A DNA stretch of 64,000 bases from Allorhizobium undicola ORS 992 = ATCC 700741 (GCF_000621665.1 NZ_JHXQ01000002.1:1-64000), one strand, 5' to 3'. Numbered from the stretch's first letter, positions 8,025 through 18,341 are shown. Notes: a model not told the origin generated them from the letters alone. Numbers and translations are program-made.

Positions 8025-8125
8025 GTTCGTCGCCCACTCTCTGAACTGTCGCTGTTTTCGTTACCGTCAGAAGGCGCCGGAAGTGCCGCCGCTTTCTTGC
8101 GTGGAGCATTACACTTTTCATGCTT

Positions 8126-8230
8126 ACAGCGCCGTGCGTTTTAACAAACGCACAAAGGACGCTGTAACACTTTAAATCTGCTGCATAATTTTCACCTTAA
8201 ATCGATTCCGATTTAAGGAATTATGCAGTA
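8126..8230 (+). repeat. 105-bp double-hairpin repeat, copy 1
   Basis: The first of three near-identical 105-bp units (others at 55291-55395 and 57770-57874), all in the same orientation. Hairpin one: ACAGCG and CGCTGT outside, GTGCGTTT and AAACGCAC inside around a TAAC loop. Hairpin two: CTGCATAATT pairs with AATTATGCAG, and CCTTAAATCG with CGATTTAAGG. The unit looks like an intergenic repetitive element without coding capacity. Confidence 0.85.
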
Positions 8231-8647
8231 GGCCCATGCATCGAAGCCGTTTGATCGCAGGGCCAACGCAGGACAGGTGAAGGAATTGCTATATTAACAG
8301 GCAGTTAAATCATAACATGCGTTGAATATCGTAGATGCAATTGCCCTCACAAGGGGGGTGATATAACCAAACTTGGGATTGTTATACGCGCCTCTGATTA
8401 ACTTAAAACATTAATTATAAATCACTTACGAGAGAAAGATGGGCTGTTTCATAATGGTGCGGCCTTGGCGCGACGGTTACGCCATCATTGATCCGTAGCG
8501 GCTTTGCCGGAGAGATCTTGTCGGAAATCGGGAATGCTTGGCTTCGAAAACATTCCCAATTTTAGTCGGGCACGGCGGAGCGCTCATGGAGGGATGATGT
8601 CCCGATATTTCCTTGCCGGATAATTTCTATTTCTAAATGAATTCCCC
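8231..8647. other. Intergenic; one 19-codon ORF with a ribosome site
   Basis: No gene of normal size. The segment is AT-rich around 8290-8440. The only item of note is ATG 8439-8498, encoding MGCFIMVRPWRDGYAIIDP after AGAGAAAG; it could be a very small protein or chance. Confidence 0.35.
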
Positions 8648-8754
8648 TAGAGCGGTTCATTGTTTCACGGAAACATTGAACCGCTCTAAGTATTTGTTTT
8701 TACGCATTTTCAGACGGAAAACCGGCTTCCACTTTTCCTGAAAATGCTCTAAAG
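8648..8754. repeat. Pair of palindromic repeats (AGCGGTTCA type and GCATTTTCAG type)
   Basis: TAGAGCGGTTCA (8648-8659) pairs with TGAACCGCTCTA (8678-8689). A second palindrome follows, GCATTTTCAG (8704-8713) with CTGAAAATGC (8738-8747). The second belongs to the family found at 56879-56922 and, in reverse orientation, three times at 43168-43356. It is downstream of aapP and may affect the 3' end of that transcript. Confidence 0.75.
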
Positions 8755-8896
8755 CAAAAAAACATGCGGCAGATTTAAAGATATACAGCGTGGTAAGACG
8801 CAAAACGGCGCTTCAGTGGATGACTGAAGCGCCGTCTGCGATGAAGAAATGTCATGGCCGGACGATAGCCCGGCCTACACCTTTCGTCAAACAGGC

Positions 8897-9670
8897 TTAA
8901 TGCAGGATCTGGCTCAGGAAGAGCTTGGTGCGCTCGTGCTGCGGATTGTCGAAGAACTCCGCAGGCGAGTTCTGTTCGACGATCTGGCCCTGGTCCATGA
9001 AAATCACGCGGTTGGCGACCTGACGCGCAAAGCCCATTTCATGGGTCACGCACAGCATGGTCATGCCCTCTTCGGCAAGGCTTACCATGGTGTCCAGCAC
9101 CTCCTTGACCATTTCCGGATCGAGTGCGGAGGTGGGCTCATCGAACAGCATGATCTTCGGCTTCATGCACAGCGCGCGGGCAATGGCCACACGTTGCTGC
9201 TGGCCGCCGGAGAGCTGGCCTGGATATTTGTTGGCCTGTTCGGGAATCTTGACGCGCTTCAGATAGTGCATCGCGATTTCCTCGGCGTCCTTCTTGGGCA
9301 TTTTGCGAACCCAGATCGGCGCCAGAGTGCAGTTTTCCAAAATGGTGAGGTGCGGGAAAAGGTTGAAGTGCTGGAATACCATGCCAACTTCGCGACGCAC
9401 TTCGTCGATCTTCTTCAGATCGTTGGTGAGTTCGATGTTATCGACAATGATATTTCCGCTTTGATGCTCTTCCAGCCGGTTGATGCAGCGGATCATGGTG
9501 GACTTGCCCGACCCGGACGGACCGGCAATGACGATACGCTCGCCGCGCATGACCTTGAGGTTCACGTCGCGCAGCACGTGGAAATCGCCGTACCACTTGT
9601 TCATGTTGATCAGCTCGACCGCAACATCGGTATCGGAGACGGAGAGCGGCTTTGTTTGTGCTTCAGCCAT
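8897..9670 (-). CDS. aapP: General L-amino acid ABC transporter ATP-binding protein AapP
   Basis: A 257-residue ATPase of the polar amino-acid (AapP/GlnQ) ABC group that powers import of a broad range of L-amino acids. Visible motifs: Walker [10 protein letters not shown] (about 54-62), signature LSGGQQQR (about 157-164), Walker [15 protein letters not shown] (about 177-190) and the switch His in [11 protein letters not shown] 9670 follows an AAGGATC site. It is the last gene of the aapJQMP operon on the minus strand, 11 bases after aapM. Confidence 0.93.
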   Translation of the reverse strand: MAEAQTKPLSVSDTDVAVELINMNKWYGDFHVLRDVNLKVMRGERIVIAGPSGSGKSTMIRCINRLEEHQSGNIIVDNIELTNDLKKIDEVRREVGMVFQHFNLFPHLTILENCTLAPIWVRKMPKKDAEEIAMHYLKRVKIPEQANKYPGQLSGGQQQRVAIARALCMKPKIMLFDEPTSALDPEMVKEVLDTMVSLAEEGMTMLCVTHEMGFARQVANRVIFMDQGQIVEQNSPAEFFDNPQHERTKLFLSQILH

Positions 9671-9681
9671 GATGAGATCCT

Positions 9682-10836
9682 TTAGTGTTTATGTCCGGTG
9701 TCGAGGTGCCGTTCCATGAACTGGGAATAGCGCGACATGCCAAAGCAGAAGGCCCAGAAAACGATACCAGCAAAGAGATAGCCCGTCACGGGGGTCACGG
9801 GGGTCGCCCAGGTCGGGTCTGCCTGGTTGAGATTGACGATGCCGAGGAGGTCGAACATCCCGATGATCGAGACGAGGGACGTATCCTTGAACAGGCCGAT
9901 GAAGGTGTTGACGATCCCCGGTATCACCAGCTTGATTGCCTGCGGCAAAATGATGAGACGCATTTTCTGGCCATAGCTGAGGCCAAGGGAATCAGCACCT
10001 TCGAACTGCCCCTTCGGAATGGCTTGAAGCCCGGCGCGGATAACCTCGGCCATGTAGGCGGAGGCAAACACCGAAACGCCGATCAGCGCGCGCAGCAGCT
10101 TGTCGAAGGTCCAGCCATCCGGCAGAAACAGCGGCAGCATGACGCTGGCCATGAACAGAACGGTGATGAGCGGTACGCCGCGAATGATTTCGATGAAGCC
10201 GACGCAGAGCATCCGGATGACAGGCATGTTCGACCGCCGCCCCAGCGCCAGCACGATCCCCACGGGCAGCGAAACCACGATGCCGAAATAGGAAAGGATG
10301 AGCGTTACCATCAGCCCGCCCCAGAGCTGCGTTTCCACATGCGCAAGGCCGAAGCCGCCGCCAAGCAGAAAAAAGGAGACGACAGGCAGGATAATGAACA
10401 GCGCAAGCGCATTCCAGCCTTTCAGCGGCGCCTTTGGCATCAGCATGGGCGCCAGCAGTGCGGCGAACATGGCCATGACCAGAAGGACGCGCCAACGCTC
10501 GTCTGCCGGATAGCGGCCGAAGACGAATTGCTGGAACTTTGCATCGATGAAGGCCCAGCAAGCGCCGGAGGTTCCTTCCGGAAGAACGCCGCCCTGCGAG
10601 ATAGTGGTGCAGGCTGCCCGGCCATCGCCCACCCAGGTGGCGTCGATGAACAGCCACTGGATCAACGGCGGGAGACTATAGGCAAGCAGCGCCAGCGCCA
10701 GAACCGTCAGGGCAACGTCCTTCGGGGTTGCCAGCAGGTTCACGCGCAGCCAGTGAGACAGGCCGCTTGCCTTTTGTGGCGCCGGACGCGGCGCGGTCAT
10801 TTCGGAGCGCACGAATGCGTGTTTGTAGACAGACAT
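9682..10836 (-). CDS. aapM: General L-amino acid ABC transporter permease AapM
   Basis: A 384-residue inner-membrane permease with several hydrophobic spans and the EAA loop typical of His/Glu/Gln/Arg-type permeases ([20 protein letters not shown]). It pairs with AapQ to form the channel. ATG 10836 has AGAGGT just upstream; an earlier in-frame ATG (10869) lies inside aapQ and lacks a site. The start is 4 bases after the aapQ stop, so the two are probably translationally coupled. Confidence 0.93.
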   Translation of the reverse strand: MSVYKHAFVRSEMTAPRPAPQKASGLSHWLRVNLLATPKDVALTVLALALLAYSLPPLIQWLFIDATWVGDGRAACTTISQGGVLPEGTSGACWAFIDAKFQQFVFGRYPADERWRVLLVMAMFAALLAPMLMPKAPLKGWNALALFIILPVVSFFLLGGGFGLAHVETQLWGGLMVTLILSYFGIVVSLPVGIVLALGRRSNMPVIRMLCVGFIEIIRGVPLITVLFMASVMLPLFLPDGWTFDKLLRALIGVSVFASAYMAEVIRAGLQAIPKGQFEGADSLGLSYGQKMRLIILPQAIKLVIPGIVNTFIGLFKDTSLVSIIGMFDLLGIVNLNQADPTWATPVTPVTGYLFAGIVFWAFCFGMSRYSQFMERHLDTGHKH

Positions 10837-10840
10837 GATC

Positions 10841-12037
10841 TTACCTCTCCACCAGCGCCATCTTGGCATTGAACCAGTTCATGAACACGGCGGTGCTCAG
10901 CGAAAGGCTAAGATAGATAACCAGCCAAAGGGCAACGATTTCGACCGCTTGACCTGTCTGGTTCAGCATGGTTCCCCCCACGGAAACGACATCCGAGAAG
11001 CCAACCGCCACGGCAAGCGAGGAGTTTTTCGTGAGGTTGAGGAACTGGCTCGTCAAGGGCGGAATGATGATCCGCATGGCCTGCGGAATGATGACCAGTC
11101 GGGTGGTGATGGACGAGCGCAGGCCAAGGGCGCTTGCCGCCTCGGACTGGCCCTTCGGCACGGCCTTGATACCGGCACGCACGATTTCGGCGATGAAGGC
11201 GGCGGTATAGAAGGAGAGCGCCAGGTAGAGCGAGATGAATTCCGGCCCGATCACCGTGCCGCCGGAGAGGTTGAACTTGCCAAGCACCGGATAGTCGAAG
11301 GTGACGGGCCGTCCGAGCGCCAGGAAGGTGACGAGCGGCAGACCGACGATAAGCAGCAGGCTCGCCGTGATATTCGGAAAGGGCTGGCCGGTTCTGGCCT
11401 GACGCTTCCTTGCCCATTTGACCATGAAGACCGCAGCGGCAATGGCAAGCACAAGCGCGATGCCGATCCAGAGACTGCCATCGCCCCAGACAGCGCGCGG
11501 CATGTAGAGACCACGATTGTTGAGGAAGCTGTCAAAGGGCAGGGCCAGCGACTGGCGGGCCTGCGGAAGAATGGCGATGACGCCCTTGTACCAGAAGAGG
11601 ATGACGAGAAGCGGCGGTATGTTGCGGAACACTTCCACATAGACCTGCGCCAGCTTTGCCAGCAGCCAATTGCGGGAAAGCCGTGCGATACCCACCAGAA
11701 AGCCGATGATGGAGGCCGTGATGATGCCGAAAAATGCGACTTCGATGGTGTTGAGAATGCCAACCACCAGCGCGCGCCCATAGGTGCTGTCACTGGAATA
11801 GCTGATCAGGGATTGGCCGATATCAAACCCGGCACGCCCCTGAAGAAAGCCGAAGCCGGAGGCAATATTGGCTTTCTGAAGATTGTTGATCGTGTTGTTA
11901 GTTACCATCCAGACGAAGGCAACCAGTGCTGCAAGTGTTACAACCTGATAGAAAATCCCGCGCGCCTGCGGGTCGTTCAGGATTGATCCTGATGATTGAG
12001 CGCGTGGCGAATGCGATCGGAACGCCTGGCCTGCCAT
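10841..12037 (-). CDS. aapQ: General L-amino acid ABC transporter permease AapQ
   Basis: A 398-residue inner-membrane permease. The first span is near residues 27-50 ([18 protein letters not shown]), a long periplasmic loop follows, and the permease core with its EAA loop ([20 protein letters not shown]) is near 295-330. It is the partner of AapM. About 350 bases separate it from aapJ upstream, with a hairpin just after aapJ. Confidence 0.92.
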   Translation of the reverse strand: MAGQAFRSHSPRAQSSGSILNDPQARGIFYQVVTLAALVAFVWMVTNNTINNLQKANIASGFGFLQGRAGFDIGQSLISYSSDSTYGRALVVGILNTIEVAFFGIITASIIGFLVGIARLSRNWLLAKLAQVYVEVFRNIPPLLVILFWYKGVIAILPQARQSLALPFDSFLNNRGLYMPRAVWGDGSLWIGIALVLAIAAAVFMVKWARKRQARTGQPFPNITASLLLIVGLPLVTFLALGRPVTFDYPVLGKFNLSGGTVIGPEFISLYLALSFYTAAFIAEIVRAGIKAVPKGQSEAASALGLRSSITTRLVIIPQAMRIIIPPLTSQFLNLTKNSSLAVAVGFSDVVSVGGTMLNQTGQAVEIVALWLVIYLSLSLSTAVFMNWFNAKMALVER

Positions 12038-12387
12038 TAAACCCTATCCCCTATATGCTCGTGAGAGCTTTGCTTGCCGTTTCTTGTTTCCGGCTGTTTT
12101 TATTCCGGCGGTGTTCGGAAGGCTCGCCTTTCCGGCTGATTGCCTGTCCGCTCTGAATGCGGCCCGGCTATTCCGTGCCGCGCCCCGTTCCGGTTTCGTC
12201 GCATTGGCGATCGTTCAACCGGAAATCCATTGCCCGGATTCTGCTGCTTCTTGAAAAGAAAGAGGCATCTCCCGGCGGATTTTTATTGAATTGGGCATGT
12301 TCTTTGCGGCAGCCGCCCCTTGCTGCTGCAAACAGCCGCATGTTCAGAAGGCGGGTTTTACCCCGCCTCCCTTTAATGCCGGACTGT
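12038..12387. other. aapJ-aapQ intergenic spacer
   Basis: 350 bases between the binding-protein gene and the first permease gene. It holds a stable hairpin just after aapJ (12350-12367) and otherwise no gene or clear promoter. Spacers of this kind often let the binding protein be made in excess over the membrane parts. Confidence 0.5.
12350..12367 (-). terminator. Stem-loop after aapJ, probable mRNA stabiliser or weak terminator
   Basis: GGCGGG (12350-12355) pairs with CCCGCC (12362-12367), with a 6-base loop. It begins 20 bases downstream of the aapJ stop on the minus strand. There is no T-run, so partial termination or 3'-end protection is more likely than a full stop. Confidence 0.5.
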
Positions 12388-13413
12388 TTAGCGGATCGGC
12401 GGTGCGTATTGCAGGCCGCCCTTGCTCCACAGCGCGTTGATGCCGCGCTTGATCTTCAGCGGCGAGCCTTCACCGACGTTCTTGTCGAAGACTTCGCCGT
12501 AATTGCCGACGAGCTTGACGATGTTGTAGGCCCAATCATTGCCAACGCCCAGATCCGTGCCGATCTTGCCGCCTTCTTCAACGCCGAGGAAGCGCTTTAC
12601 TTCCGGGCTGCCATTGGCCTTCAGATCGTCGGCATTCTTGGAGGTCACGCCCAGTTCTTCGGCATTGACCATTGCGTAATGCACCCAGGAAACCAGGTGG
12701 AACCACTTGTCGTCGCCCTGACGAACGGCCGGGCCAAGGGGCTCCTTGGAGATGACTTCCGGAAGAACGACGTTTTCATCGGGGTTCTTCATCTTCAGAC
12801 GGATGGCGTAAAGGCCCGACTGGTCGGTGGTGTAGACATCGCAACGGCCAGCGTCGAAGGCGCTGGTGGCGTCGGATTCCTTTTCGAACACAACGGGGTT
12901 GTACTGCATCCCGTTGGCCTTGAAGTAATCGGCCATGTTCAGCTCGGTGGTCGTGCCCTGCTGTACGCAGACCGAAGCGCCCGAAAGTTCGGTGGCAGAC
13001 TTAACGTTCAGCGACTTCTTGGCCATGAAACCCTGGCCGTCATAGTAGTTGACGGAGCGGAAGTTGAGGCCGAGAGAGGTGTCGCGGCTGATGGTCCAGG
13101 TGGTGTTGCGCGTCAGGACGTCGATTTCGCCGGATTGCAGAGCCGGGAAGCGGTCCTTTGCGGAAAGAGAGGCAAACTTCACCTTCTTGGGGTCGCCGAA
13201 GACGGCGGCTGCGATGCCACGGCAGTAGTCTACGTCGATGCCGGACCATTCGCCCTTGTCATCGGGATTGGAGAAACCCGGCACACCCTGGCTGACGCCG
13301 CAGGTGACAAAGCCCTTTGCCTTCACGTCGGCAAGCGTGTCCGCAGAAGCAGCAGAGGCGCCAAGGCCCAGAAACGCAGCGCCCAATGCAGCTGACAGGA
13401 GCGTCTTGTTCAT
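12388..13413 (-). CDS. aapJ: General L-amino acid ABC transporter periplasmic binding protein AapJ
   Basis: A 341-residue periplasmic solute-binding protein (SBP family 3). A signal peptide is clear: MNKTLLSAALGAAFLGLGAS then AASA, with likely cleavage before DTLADVKAKG. The mature domain carries the family pattern (VTCGVSQGVPGFSNPDDKGE, then WSGIDVDYCRGIAAAVFGDP). ATG 13413 with GGGAAAG upstream is preferred over a TTG at 13425. It is the first gene of the aapJQMP operon. Confidence 0.94.
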   Translation of the reverse strand: MNKTLLSAALGAAFLGLGASAASADTLADVKAKGFVTCGVSQGVPGFSNPDDKGEWSGIDVDYCRGIAAAVFGDPKKVKFASLSAKDRFPALQSGEIDVLTRNTTWTISRDTSLGLNFRSVNYYDGQGFMAKKSLNVKSATELSGASVCVQQGTTTELNMADYFKANGMQYNPVVFEKESDATSAFDAGRCDVYTTDQSGLYAIRLKMKNPDENVVLPEVISKEPLGPAVRQGDDKWFHLVSWVHYAMVNAEELGVTSKNADDLKANGSPEVKRFLGVEEGGKIGTDLGVGNDWAYNIVKLVGNYGEVFDKNVGEGSPLKIKRGINALWSKGGLQYAPPIR

Positions 13414-13759
13414 TATCTTTCCCAACCTTTTATCCGTTTATCTTTGATTCCGGCAGCCACCTTTCGGGTTCCCCCTTGCTGCCGCACCGCGCTTTGAACG
13501 CGTGCACTTATCACAGTCGCAAACGGATGGATGGTCAAGACTTGTTAGACAAATTTTGCGATGAAAAATGGCATTTTTTAGTTTGTGGCTATTTATTGGG
13601 CGTATTTTCTAATTTTAGACAGTGCGGTGACTAAAAAATCGTCAGAATAATGTCCTAAGACTCTGGTTCGGCTGTGAATTCCTGTTGCACTGCACGCTTG
13701 ACCGCTGCGGTGCAAGAGGGCAGAACGGGGTGAATTTCACGAGGAACAAGGGCGCGGAC
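13414..13759. other. Divergent promoter region between aapJ and the PLP lyase gene
   Basis: 346 bases between divergent genes. The middle (about 13540-13640) is AT-rich and probably carries the aapJ promoter. No gene and no clear operator are seen. Confidence 0.45.
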
Positions 13760-14956
13760 ATGAGTGAAAATGAAGATTGGCTGGCAAAGGCCGGCACGCA
13801 AACGCGGCTTTGCCATTCCGGTTACGATCCGGACAGTTTTCATGGTTTCGTCAATCCGCCAATCGTGCGCGCCTCCACGGTGCTCTTTCCCAATGCGCGC
13901 AGCATGGAGGCGCCGACCCAGAAATACACCTATGGCACGCGCGGAACGCCAACGACGAATGCGTTGTGCGCGGCAATCGACGATTTCGAAGGGTCGGCCG
14001 GGACGATTCTGTTGCCTTCCGGACTGGCTGCCGTCACGGTTGCGCTGCTTGCCTATGTTTCGCCCGGCGATCATGTGCTGATGGTCGATTCGGTCTACGA
14101 GCCCACGCGGCATTTCTGCAATACCATGCTGAAGCGCATGAAGGTGGAGGTCGAATATTTCGATCCAGCCATGGGCGAGGCGGTGGAAAGCCTGTTCAGG
14201 CCGAATACGCGGCTTGTGCATCTCGAAGCGCCCGGCTCGAATACCTTCGAGATGGTCGATGTTCCTCTTGTGGCGGAGATTGCGCACCGTCATGGTGCGA
14301 TGGTGACAATGGACAACACCTGGGCGACGGCGCTTTACTTCAAGGCCCTCGATTTCGGGGTGGATGTTTCCATTCATGCCGTCACAAAATATCCCTCCGG
14401 TCATGCGGATGTGCTGATGGGCACGGTTTCGGCCAATGCCGCCCACTGGCGGCAATTGAAGGAGGCCAATGGCGCTCTTGGCCTCTGCGGTTCGCCGGAG
14501 GATTCCTACATGATCCTGCGGGGCTTGCGGTCCATGGGCGTGCGCATGGCGCATCACGATCGCAGCGCCCGCGCCGTCGCGGCCTGGCTGGAGACGCGCC
14601 CGGATGTCGCGCGCGTGCTGCATCCGGCTTTGGAAAGCTTTCCCGGCCATGCCATCTGGAAGCGTGATTTCAAGGGCGCCGGCGGCCTGTTCTCCTTCGT
14701 GCTGAAGGGCGGGGAGCCGGACGCAGACAAGACCCTGGGAAGCGCCTTCGTCGATGCGCTTCGCCTGTTCGGTCTCGGCTGGTCGTGGGGCGGATATGAA
14801 AGTCTGGCCGTTCTGGTCAATACCCAGGATCGCACGGTTTGTCAGGCGCCCGGCGGCGGCCCGGTAATCCGCTTGCAGATCGGTCTGGAGGACGTCGAGG
14901 ACATCATTGCCGATCTCGAGCGCGGCTTTGCGGCGGTAAAGGCGCTCAGAGGTTGA
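13760..14956 (+). CDS. metC: Cystathionine beta-lyase (PLP-dependent)
   Basis: A 398-residue enzyme of the Cys/Met-metabolism PLP family, which splits cystathionine to homocysteine, pyruvate and ammonia in methionine synthesis; some members are general cysteine-S-conjugate lyases. The Schiff-base Lys is K210 in AVTKYPSGHADV. The cofactor-binding patterns TYGTRGTPT and LPSGLAAVT are present near the N-terminus, and EAPGSNTFEM in the middle. ATG 13760 is preferred (GAGGAAC and AAGGG upstream); the frame is open earlier to 13685. Its place beside the aap operon is metabolic rather than operonic. Confidence 0.88.
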   Translation: MSENEDWLAKAGTQTRLCHSGYDPDSFHGFVNPPIVRASTVLFPNARSMEAPTQKYTYGTRGTPTTNALCAAIDDFEGSAGTILLPSGLAAVTVALLAYVSPGDHVLMVDSVYEPTRHFCNTMLKRMKVEVEYFDPAMGEAVESLFRPNTRLVHLEAPGSNTFEMVDVPLVAEIAHRHGAMVTMDNTWATALYFKALDFGVDVSIHAVTKYPSGHADVLMGTVSANAAHWRQLKEANGALGLCGSPEDSYMILRGLRSMGVRMAHHDRSARAVAAWLETRPDVARVLHPALESFPGHAIWKRDFKGAGGLFSFVLKGGEPDADKTLGSAFVDALRLFGLGWSWGGYESLAVLVNTQDRTVCQAPGGGPVIRLQIGLEDVEDIIADLERGFAAVKALRG

Positions 14957-15056
14957 CATTCGACCGGGCGGCTGCGCCTCAACCGGGTATTCATGGACCT
15001 GTCCCGGAACGTGACGACGCGGAGCCTGCCCGGTTTCGCGTCCTTGTGTCTTTAAC

Positions 15057-16220
15057 CTATCCCCTGAAGCGGTAGCCGTAGAGCCAGTTCAGGTCTTTGG
15101 CGAGACTGTCGGGCGAGCGTAGCGCCAGAACCATATCCCGGCCAAGCCTGAGCGGGCCTTTGGCGTGGTAGACCATGCGGTTCAGGGTGCCGCGATTGCG
15201 GACTTGCGCAATGCGCGCCTGCCTTGAGGCGGCAAAACGGGGCAGACCGGCTTGCTTGCCGTGGAGGTGCAACTGTTCGGCCAGTTCCATACCGTCCTCT
15301 ATCGCCATTGCCGCGCCCTGGGCCGAAAACGGCATCATGGCGTGGGCGGCGTCGCCGATCAGCACAAGGTTGCTGTCATCGGTGTGCCAGCGGCCGATTC
15401 CCGCCTGGAACAACGGCCAGAATGTCGGGGAAGGCCGGTCCAGCAGCATGGAGAGAATGCCGGGATGCCAGCCTTTGAAGGCGCGCTCCAGCATGACCCT
15501 TTGCGTTGCATCCGAACGCGCCGCCCAGCTTTCGCCAGGATCCATGCCTGCGGAAATGGCGACGATGTTGAACAGCCGTGCCTCTGCCAGCGGGTAGACG
15601 ACCAGATGGGCATGGGCGCCCGTATAGGCCGTGACCGATTGGCTATCGAGAAAACCGGGGGCGTCCTGCCAGGGAAGCGTCATGCGCCAGGCGACGTTTC
15701 CGGAAAAGGAAATATCCGGCGCACCGGCCACGAAATTACGCAATTTCGACCACACACCATCGGCGGCGACAAGTAGATCGGGGCGGCTGCCGGTGAGGCT
15801 GTCGCGCAGGATCTGTGCGTCGGGGCTTTCGATACGCTGGTCGAGAACGAGCGTGCAGAGGGGATTGTTTATCACGGCCTTGAGCAGCGCCTGCTGCAAG
15901 GTGGCGCGATGCAAGACCGCATAGGGCGCGCCCCATTCTTTGGCGGCGAAGCGGCGCACCGGCACGCTTGCCAGTTGGCGCAGGCTGTCGCCCGCACGCA
16001 GCAGCACATGTTCAGGCTCGAACCATCGCTGTTTCAGCGTTTCCAGAATGCCCAGTTCGTCCAGAATGCTCGTGACGTTGGGAGAAAGCTGCAAACCGGC
16101 GCCAACCTCTTCAAGCTGGGTGGCCTTTTCGAAGATGCGGGATGCCATGCCTCGCCGGGCAAGGCAAAGGGATGTCGTGAGGCCGGCAATACCGGCCCCG
16201 ACGATGGCTATGGATTTCAC
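15057..16220 (-). CDS. FAD-dependent monooxygenase (salicylate hydroxylase-like)
   Basis: A 387-residue class A flavoprotein monooxygenase that uses NAD(P)H and O2 to hydroxylate an aromatic substrate; the substrate cannot be told. The FAD-binding GxGxxG is at the very N-terminus (SIAIVGAGIAGLTTSL), DG appears in LLVAADGVWSK and the second FAD motif is GDAAHAMMPFSAQG (about 290-303). A GTG start at 16220 with AGAGG 7 bases upstream brings the motif to its normal place; an upstream in-frame ATG (16316) would add 32 unlikely residues. It is convergent with metC. Confidence 0.82.
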   Translation of the reverse strand: MKSIAIVGAGIAGLTTSLCLARRGMASRIFEKATQLEEVGAGLQLSPNVTSILDELGILETLKQRWFEPEHVLLRAGDSLRQLASVPVRRFAAKEWGAPYAVLHRATLQQALLKAVINNPLCTLVLDQRIESPDAQILRDSLTGSRPDLLVAADGVWSKLRNFVAGAPDISFSGNVAWRMTLPWQDAPGFLDSQSVTAYTGAHAHLVVYPLAEARLFNIVAISAGMDPGESWAARSDATQRVMLERAFKGWHPGILSMLLDRPSPTFWPLFQAGIGRWHTDDSNLVLIGDAAHAMMPFSAQGAAMAIEDGMELAEQLHLHGKQAGLPRFAASRQARIAQVRNRGTLNRMVYHAKGPLRLGRDMVLALRSPDSLAKDLNWLYGYRFRG

Positions 16221-16340
16221 GATAATGCCTCTTTGCTGCCGGAAGGGTCGCATAGTGCCAATGCACATGCCGCCTTCCGGCCTTCTGCGTGTCACGACTT
16301 GCGGGATGGGTGACACCCCGCGTTCGGCAGATGAGGAGCG

Positions 16341-16586
16341 TCAGGCCGCCTTGATGTGATAGACGCAACCGGCGGGAATTGTTTCCTGCGCCTTGAGCGC
16401 GCTGTTGTAACGGTACAGCGTGGAACAGTAGGAGCAGACCTTTTCGTTGTCATCGCCGAGATCGATGAAGATATGCGGATGATCGAAGGGCGCGGAAGCC
16501 CCAGTGCACATGAATTCCTTCACGCCGATTTCGATGGCCGGATGCCCGCCGTCGTTCTGGAAATGGGGAATGGAATGACCGGCCAT
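16341..16586 (-). CDS. Zinc-finger (CHCC) domain protein
   Basis: An 81-residue protein with a CHCC zinc-finger pattern: Cys in KEFMCTG, His in DHPHIFI, and CSYCSTLY. This fold is shared with the mitochondrial complex I subunit NDUFS6; bacterial copies are small conserved proteins of unproved role. ATG 16586 after AAGGTTAAG is chosen over 16631. It lies 120 bases upstream of the monooxygenase on the same strand and may share its transcript. Confidence 0.82.
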   Translation of the reverse strand: MAGHSIPHFQNDGGHPAIEIGVKEFMCTGASAPFDHPHIFIDLGDDNEKVCSYCSTLYRYNSALKAQETIPAGCVYHIKAA

Positions 16587-16715
16587 GATCTTAACCTTAC
16601 ATTGTCTGCTGCCGTTGAAGTGCCCGGACATTAATCACATTTGACGCGAAAGTGTAGAGGCAATAGACAGGCGCGCACATACTTTCTCCGGGCCATGCGC
16701 GGTCCTGGCCGTTCG

Positions 16716-17510
16716 ATGATGGATGATGTGATGAATCTGAATGCGCCCGCCTTTTCCTCCTTCCGCCATGACGGGCTGGAGCTTGCCTATTTCGACGATG
16801 GTGAGCCCTCCGGCAGTCCGGTGTTGCTGATCCACGGCTTTGCGTCCAGTGCCACGGTCAACTGGGTGCATCCGGGCTGGCTGAAGACGCTGGGCGATGC
16901 GGGCTACCGCGTCATAGGCATCGACAATCGCGGTCACGGCGCAAGCGACAAGCCGCGAGATCCGCAGGCCTATCATCCCGGCCAGATGGCGGAGGATGCG
17001 GCAGCGCTTCTGGATCATCTGGGCCTGCCGGATGCGCATGTCATGGGCTATTCCATGGGGGCGCGTATTTCCGCCTTTCTGGCGCTTGCCTATCCGCACC
17101 GGCTGAAATCACTGGTTCTCGGCGGCCTGGGCATCGGCATGTGCACCGGCGTTGGCGATTGGGATCCGATTGCCGAGGCCCTGCTTGCGCCATCGCTCGA
17201 CGATGTCACCCATGAGCGCGGGCGCATGTTTCGCGCCTTTGCCGAGCAGACGAAGAGCGACCGGTTGGCGCTTGCGGCCTGTATCAGCACGTCGCGTGAT
17301 CTGTTGACGCCCGAGCAGATGGCGCGGATCGATGTTCCGGCCCTTGTCGGCGTTGGCACCCGCGATGACATTGCGGGCTCGCCGCAGGAGCTGGCGGCGC
17401 TGATGCCGCAGGCGCAGGCAGTGGATATTCCCGGCCGCGACCACATGCTGGCCGTGGGGGACAGGGTGTTCAAGAAAGCGGTGCTGGAATTCTACGAAGC
17501 GCTGTCCTGA
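16716..17510 (+). CDS. Alpha/beta-fold hydrolase
   Basis: About 264 residues. The alpha/beta hydrolase landmarks are the oxyanion motif LLIHGFASS, the nucleophile elbow GYSMGA (Ser), the acid in GVGTRDDI and the His in GRDHML. The substrate is unknown; a carboxylesterase or lactonase is plausible. Several in-frame ATGs (16641, 16695, 16716, 16719, 16731) make the start uncertain; 16716-16731 fits the family's usual N-terminus best. It is divergent from the zinc-finger gene and convergent with the hydratase. Confidence 0.8.
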   Translation: MMDDVMNLNAPAFSSFRHDGLELAYFDDGEPSGSPVLLIHGFASSATVNWVHPGWLKTLGDAGYRVIGIDNRGHGASDKPRDPQAYHPGQMAEDAAALLDHLGLPDAHVMGYSMGARISAFLALAYPHRLKSLVLGGLGIGMCTGVGDWDPIAEALLAPSLDDVTHERGRMFRAFAEQTKSDRLALAACISTSRDLLTPEQMARIDVPALVGVGTRDDIAGSPQELAALMPQAQAVDIPGRDHMLAVGDRVFKKAVLEFYEALS

Positions 17511-17528
17511 TCCGCCTTTTTACGTGTT

Positions 17529-18341
17529 TCAGCCTCCCGTAAAGCGGGGCGGGCGCTTCTCGCGGAAGGCCGCGCGGCCTTCCCTGTAATCGCTGCTTTC
17601 GAACGTGGAGGCGCCCAGCACGGTTGCTTCCCGCAGCAAGCCGTCATCGCCGGATTCGGCCGCCAGCAGGGCAAGCTTTGCGGAGGCGACAGAAAGCGGT
17701 GCATTGGCGGAAATGGTCTGGGCCAGCAATAATGCCTGCGCTTCCAGCTCGCCGGGGGCAACGATCTCCGACAGAAAGCCGCAGGCCAGCATTTGCTCTG
17801 CCCGGAAAGCGGCGCCGGTAAAAAGGGCGCGTCGCACCATTTGCCGGCCCAGCCCCCGCAAAAGATCCTCCACCGCATCGGCGGGATAGGCGAGGCCGAG
17901 ACGGGCGGCTGGAATGGCGAAAACCGCGGTGTCATCGGCAAGGCGCAGATCGGCGGCGGCGGCAAGGCCCATGGCCCCGCCGTAACATACGCCGCGTATG
18001 GCGGCGATGACCGGCATGTGCGCGTTGCGGATTGCGGCAAAGGCGGCGCTGTTTTGCGCCTCGTAAAGCCTTGCCTGACCCGCATCGGCGCGCACCACGT
18101 CGAATTCGGAAATGTCCGCACCGGCGCTGAAGTCGCGCTCGCCCGCCCCCATGAGGATCACGGCCCGGCTCGCCTGCTCGTGAAACCAGTCCATGGCGTC
18201 GGGAATGGCGCGCCACATGGCAAGGCTGAGCGCGTTCTTGCGCCGGTCATTGTCGATGATGAGGGCGCCGGTATCGTCCTGGATCGCCGCCTTGATTGCG
18301 CCATTGGCGAAAAGTCGCGCTTTTCTCATGCCTGCCCCCAT
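17529..18341 (-). CDS. Enoyl-CoA hydratase/isomerase family protein
   Basis: A 270-residue crotonase-fold protein. The oxyanion-hole segments are visible: DFSAGADISEFD (about 70-81) and IRGVCYGGAMGLAAAADLRL (about 107-126). The family adds water to enoyl-CoA in beta-oxidation or does related reactions; the exact substrate cannot be told. In the second segment the usual catalytic Glu sites are not both evident, so isomerase or other chemistry is possible. ATG 18341 (GAGG 11 bases upstream) or ATG 18329 (GGGGGCAGG) may be the start. It is divergent from cysE. Confidence 0.8.
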   Translation of the reverse strand: MGAGMRKARLFANGAIKAAIQDDTGALIIDNDRRKNALSLAMWRAIPDAMDWFHEQASRAVILMGAGERDFSAGADISEFDVVRADAGQARLYEAQNSAAFAAIRNAHMPVIAAIRGVCYGGAMGLAAAADLRLADDTAVFAIPAARLGLAYPADAVEDLLRGLGRQMVRRALFTGAAFRAEQMLACGFLSEIVAPGELEAQALLLAQTISANAPLSVASAKLALLAAESGDDGLLREATVLGASTFESSDYREGRAAFREKRPPRFTGG

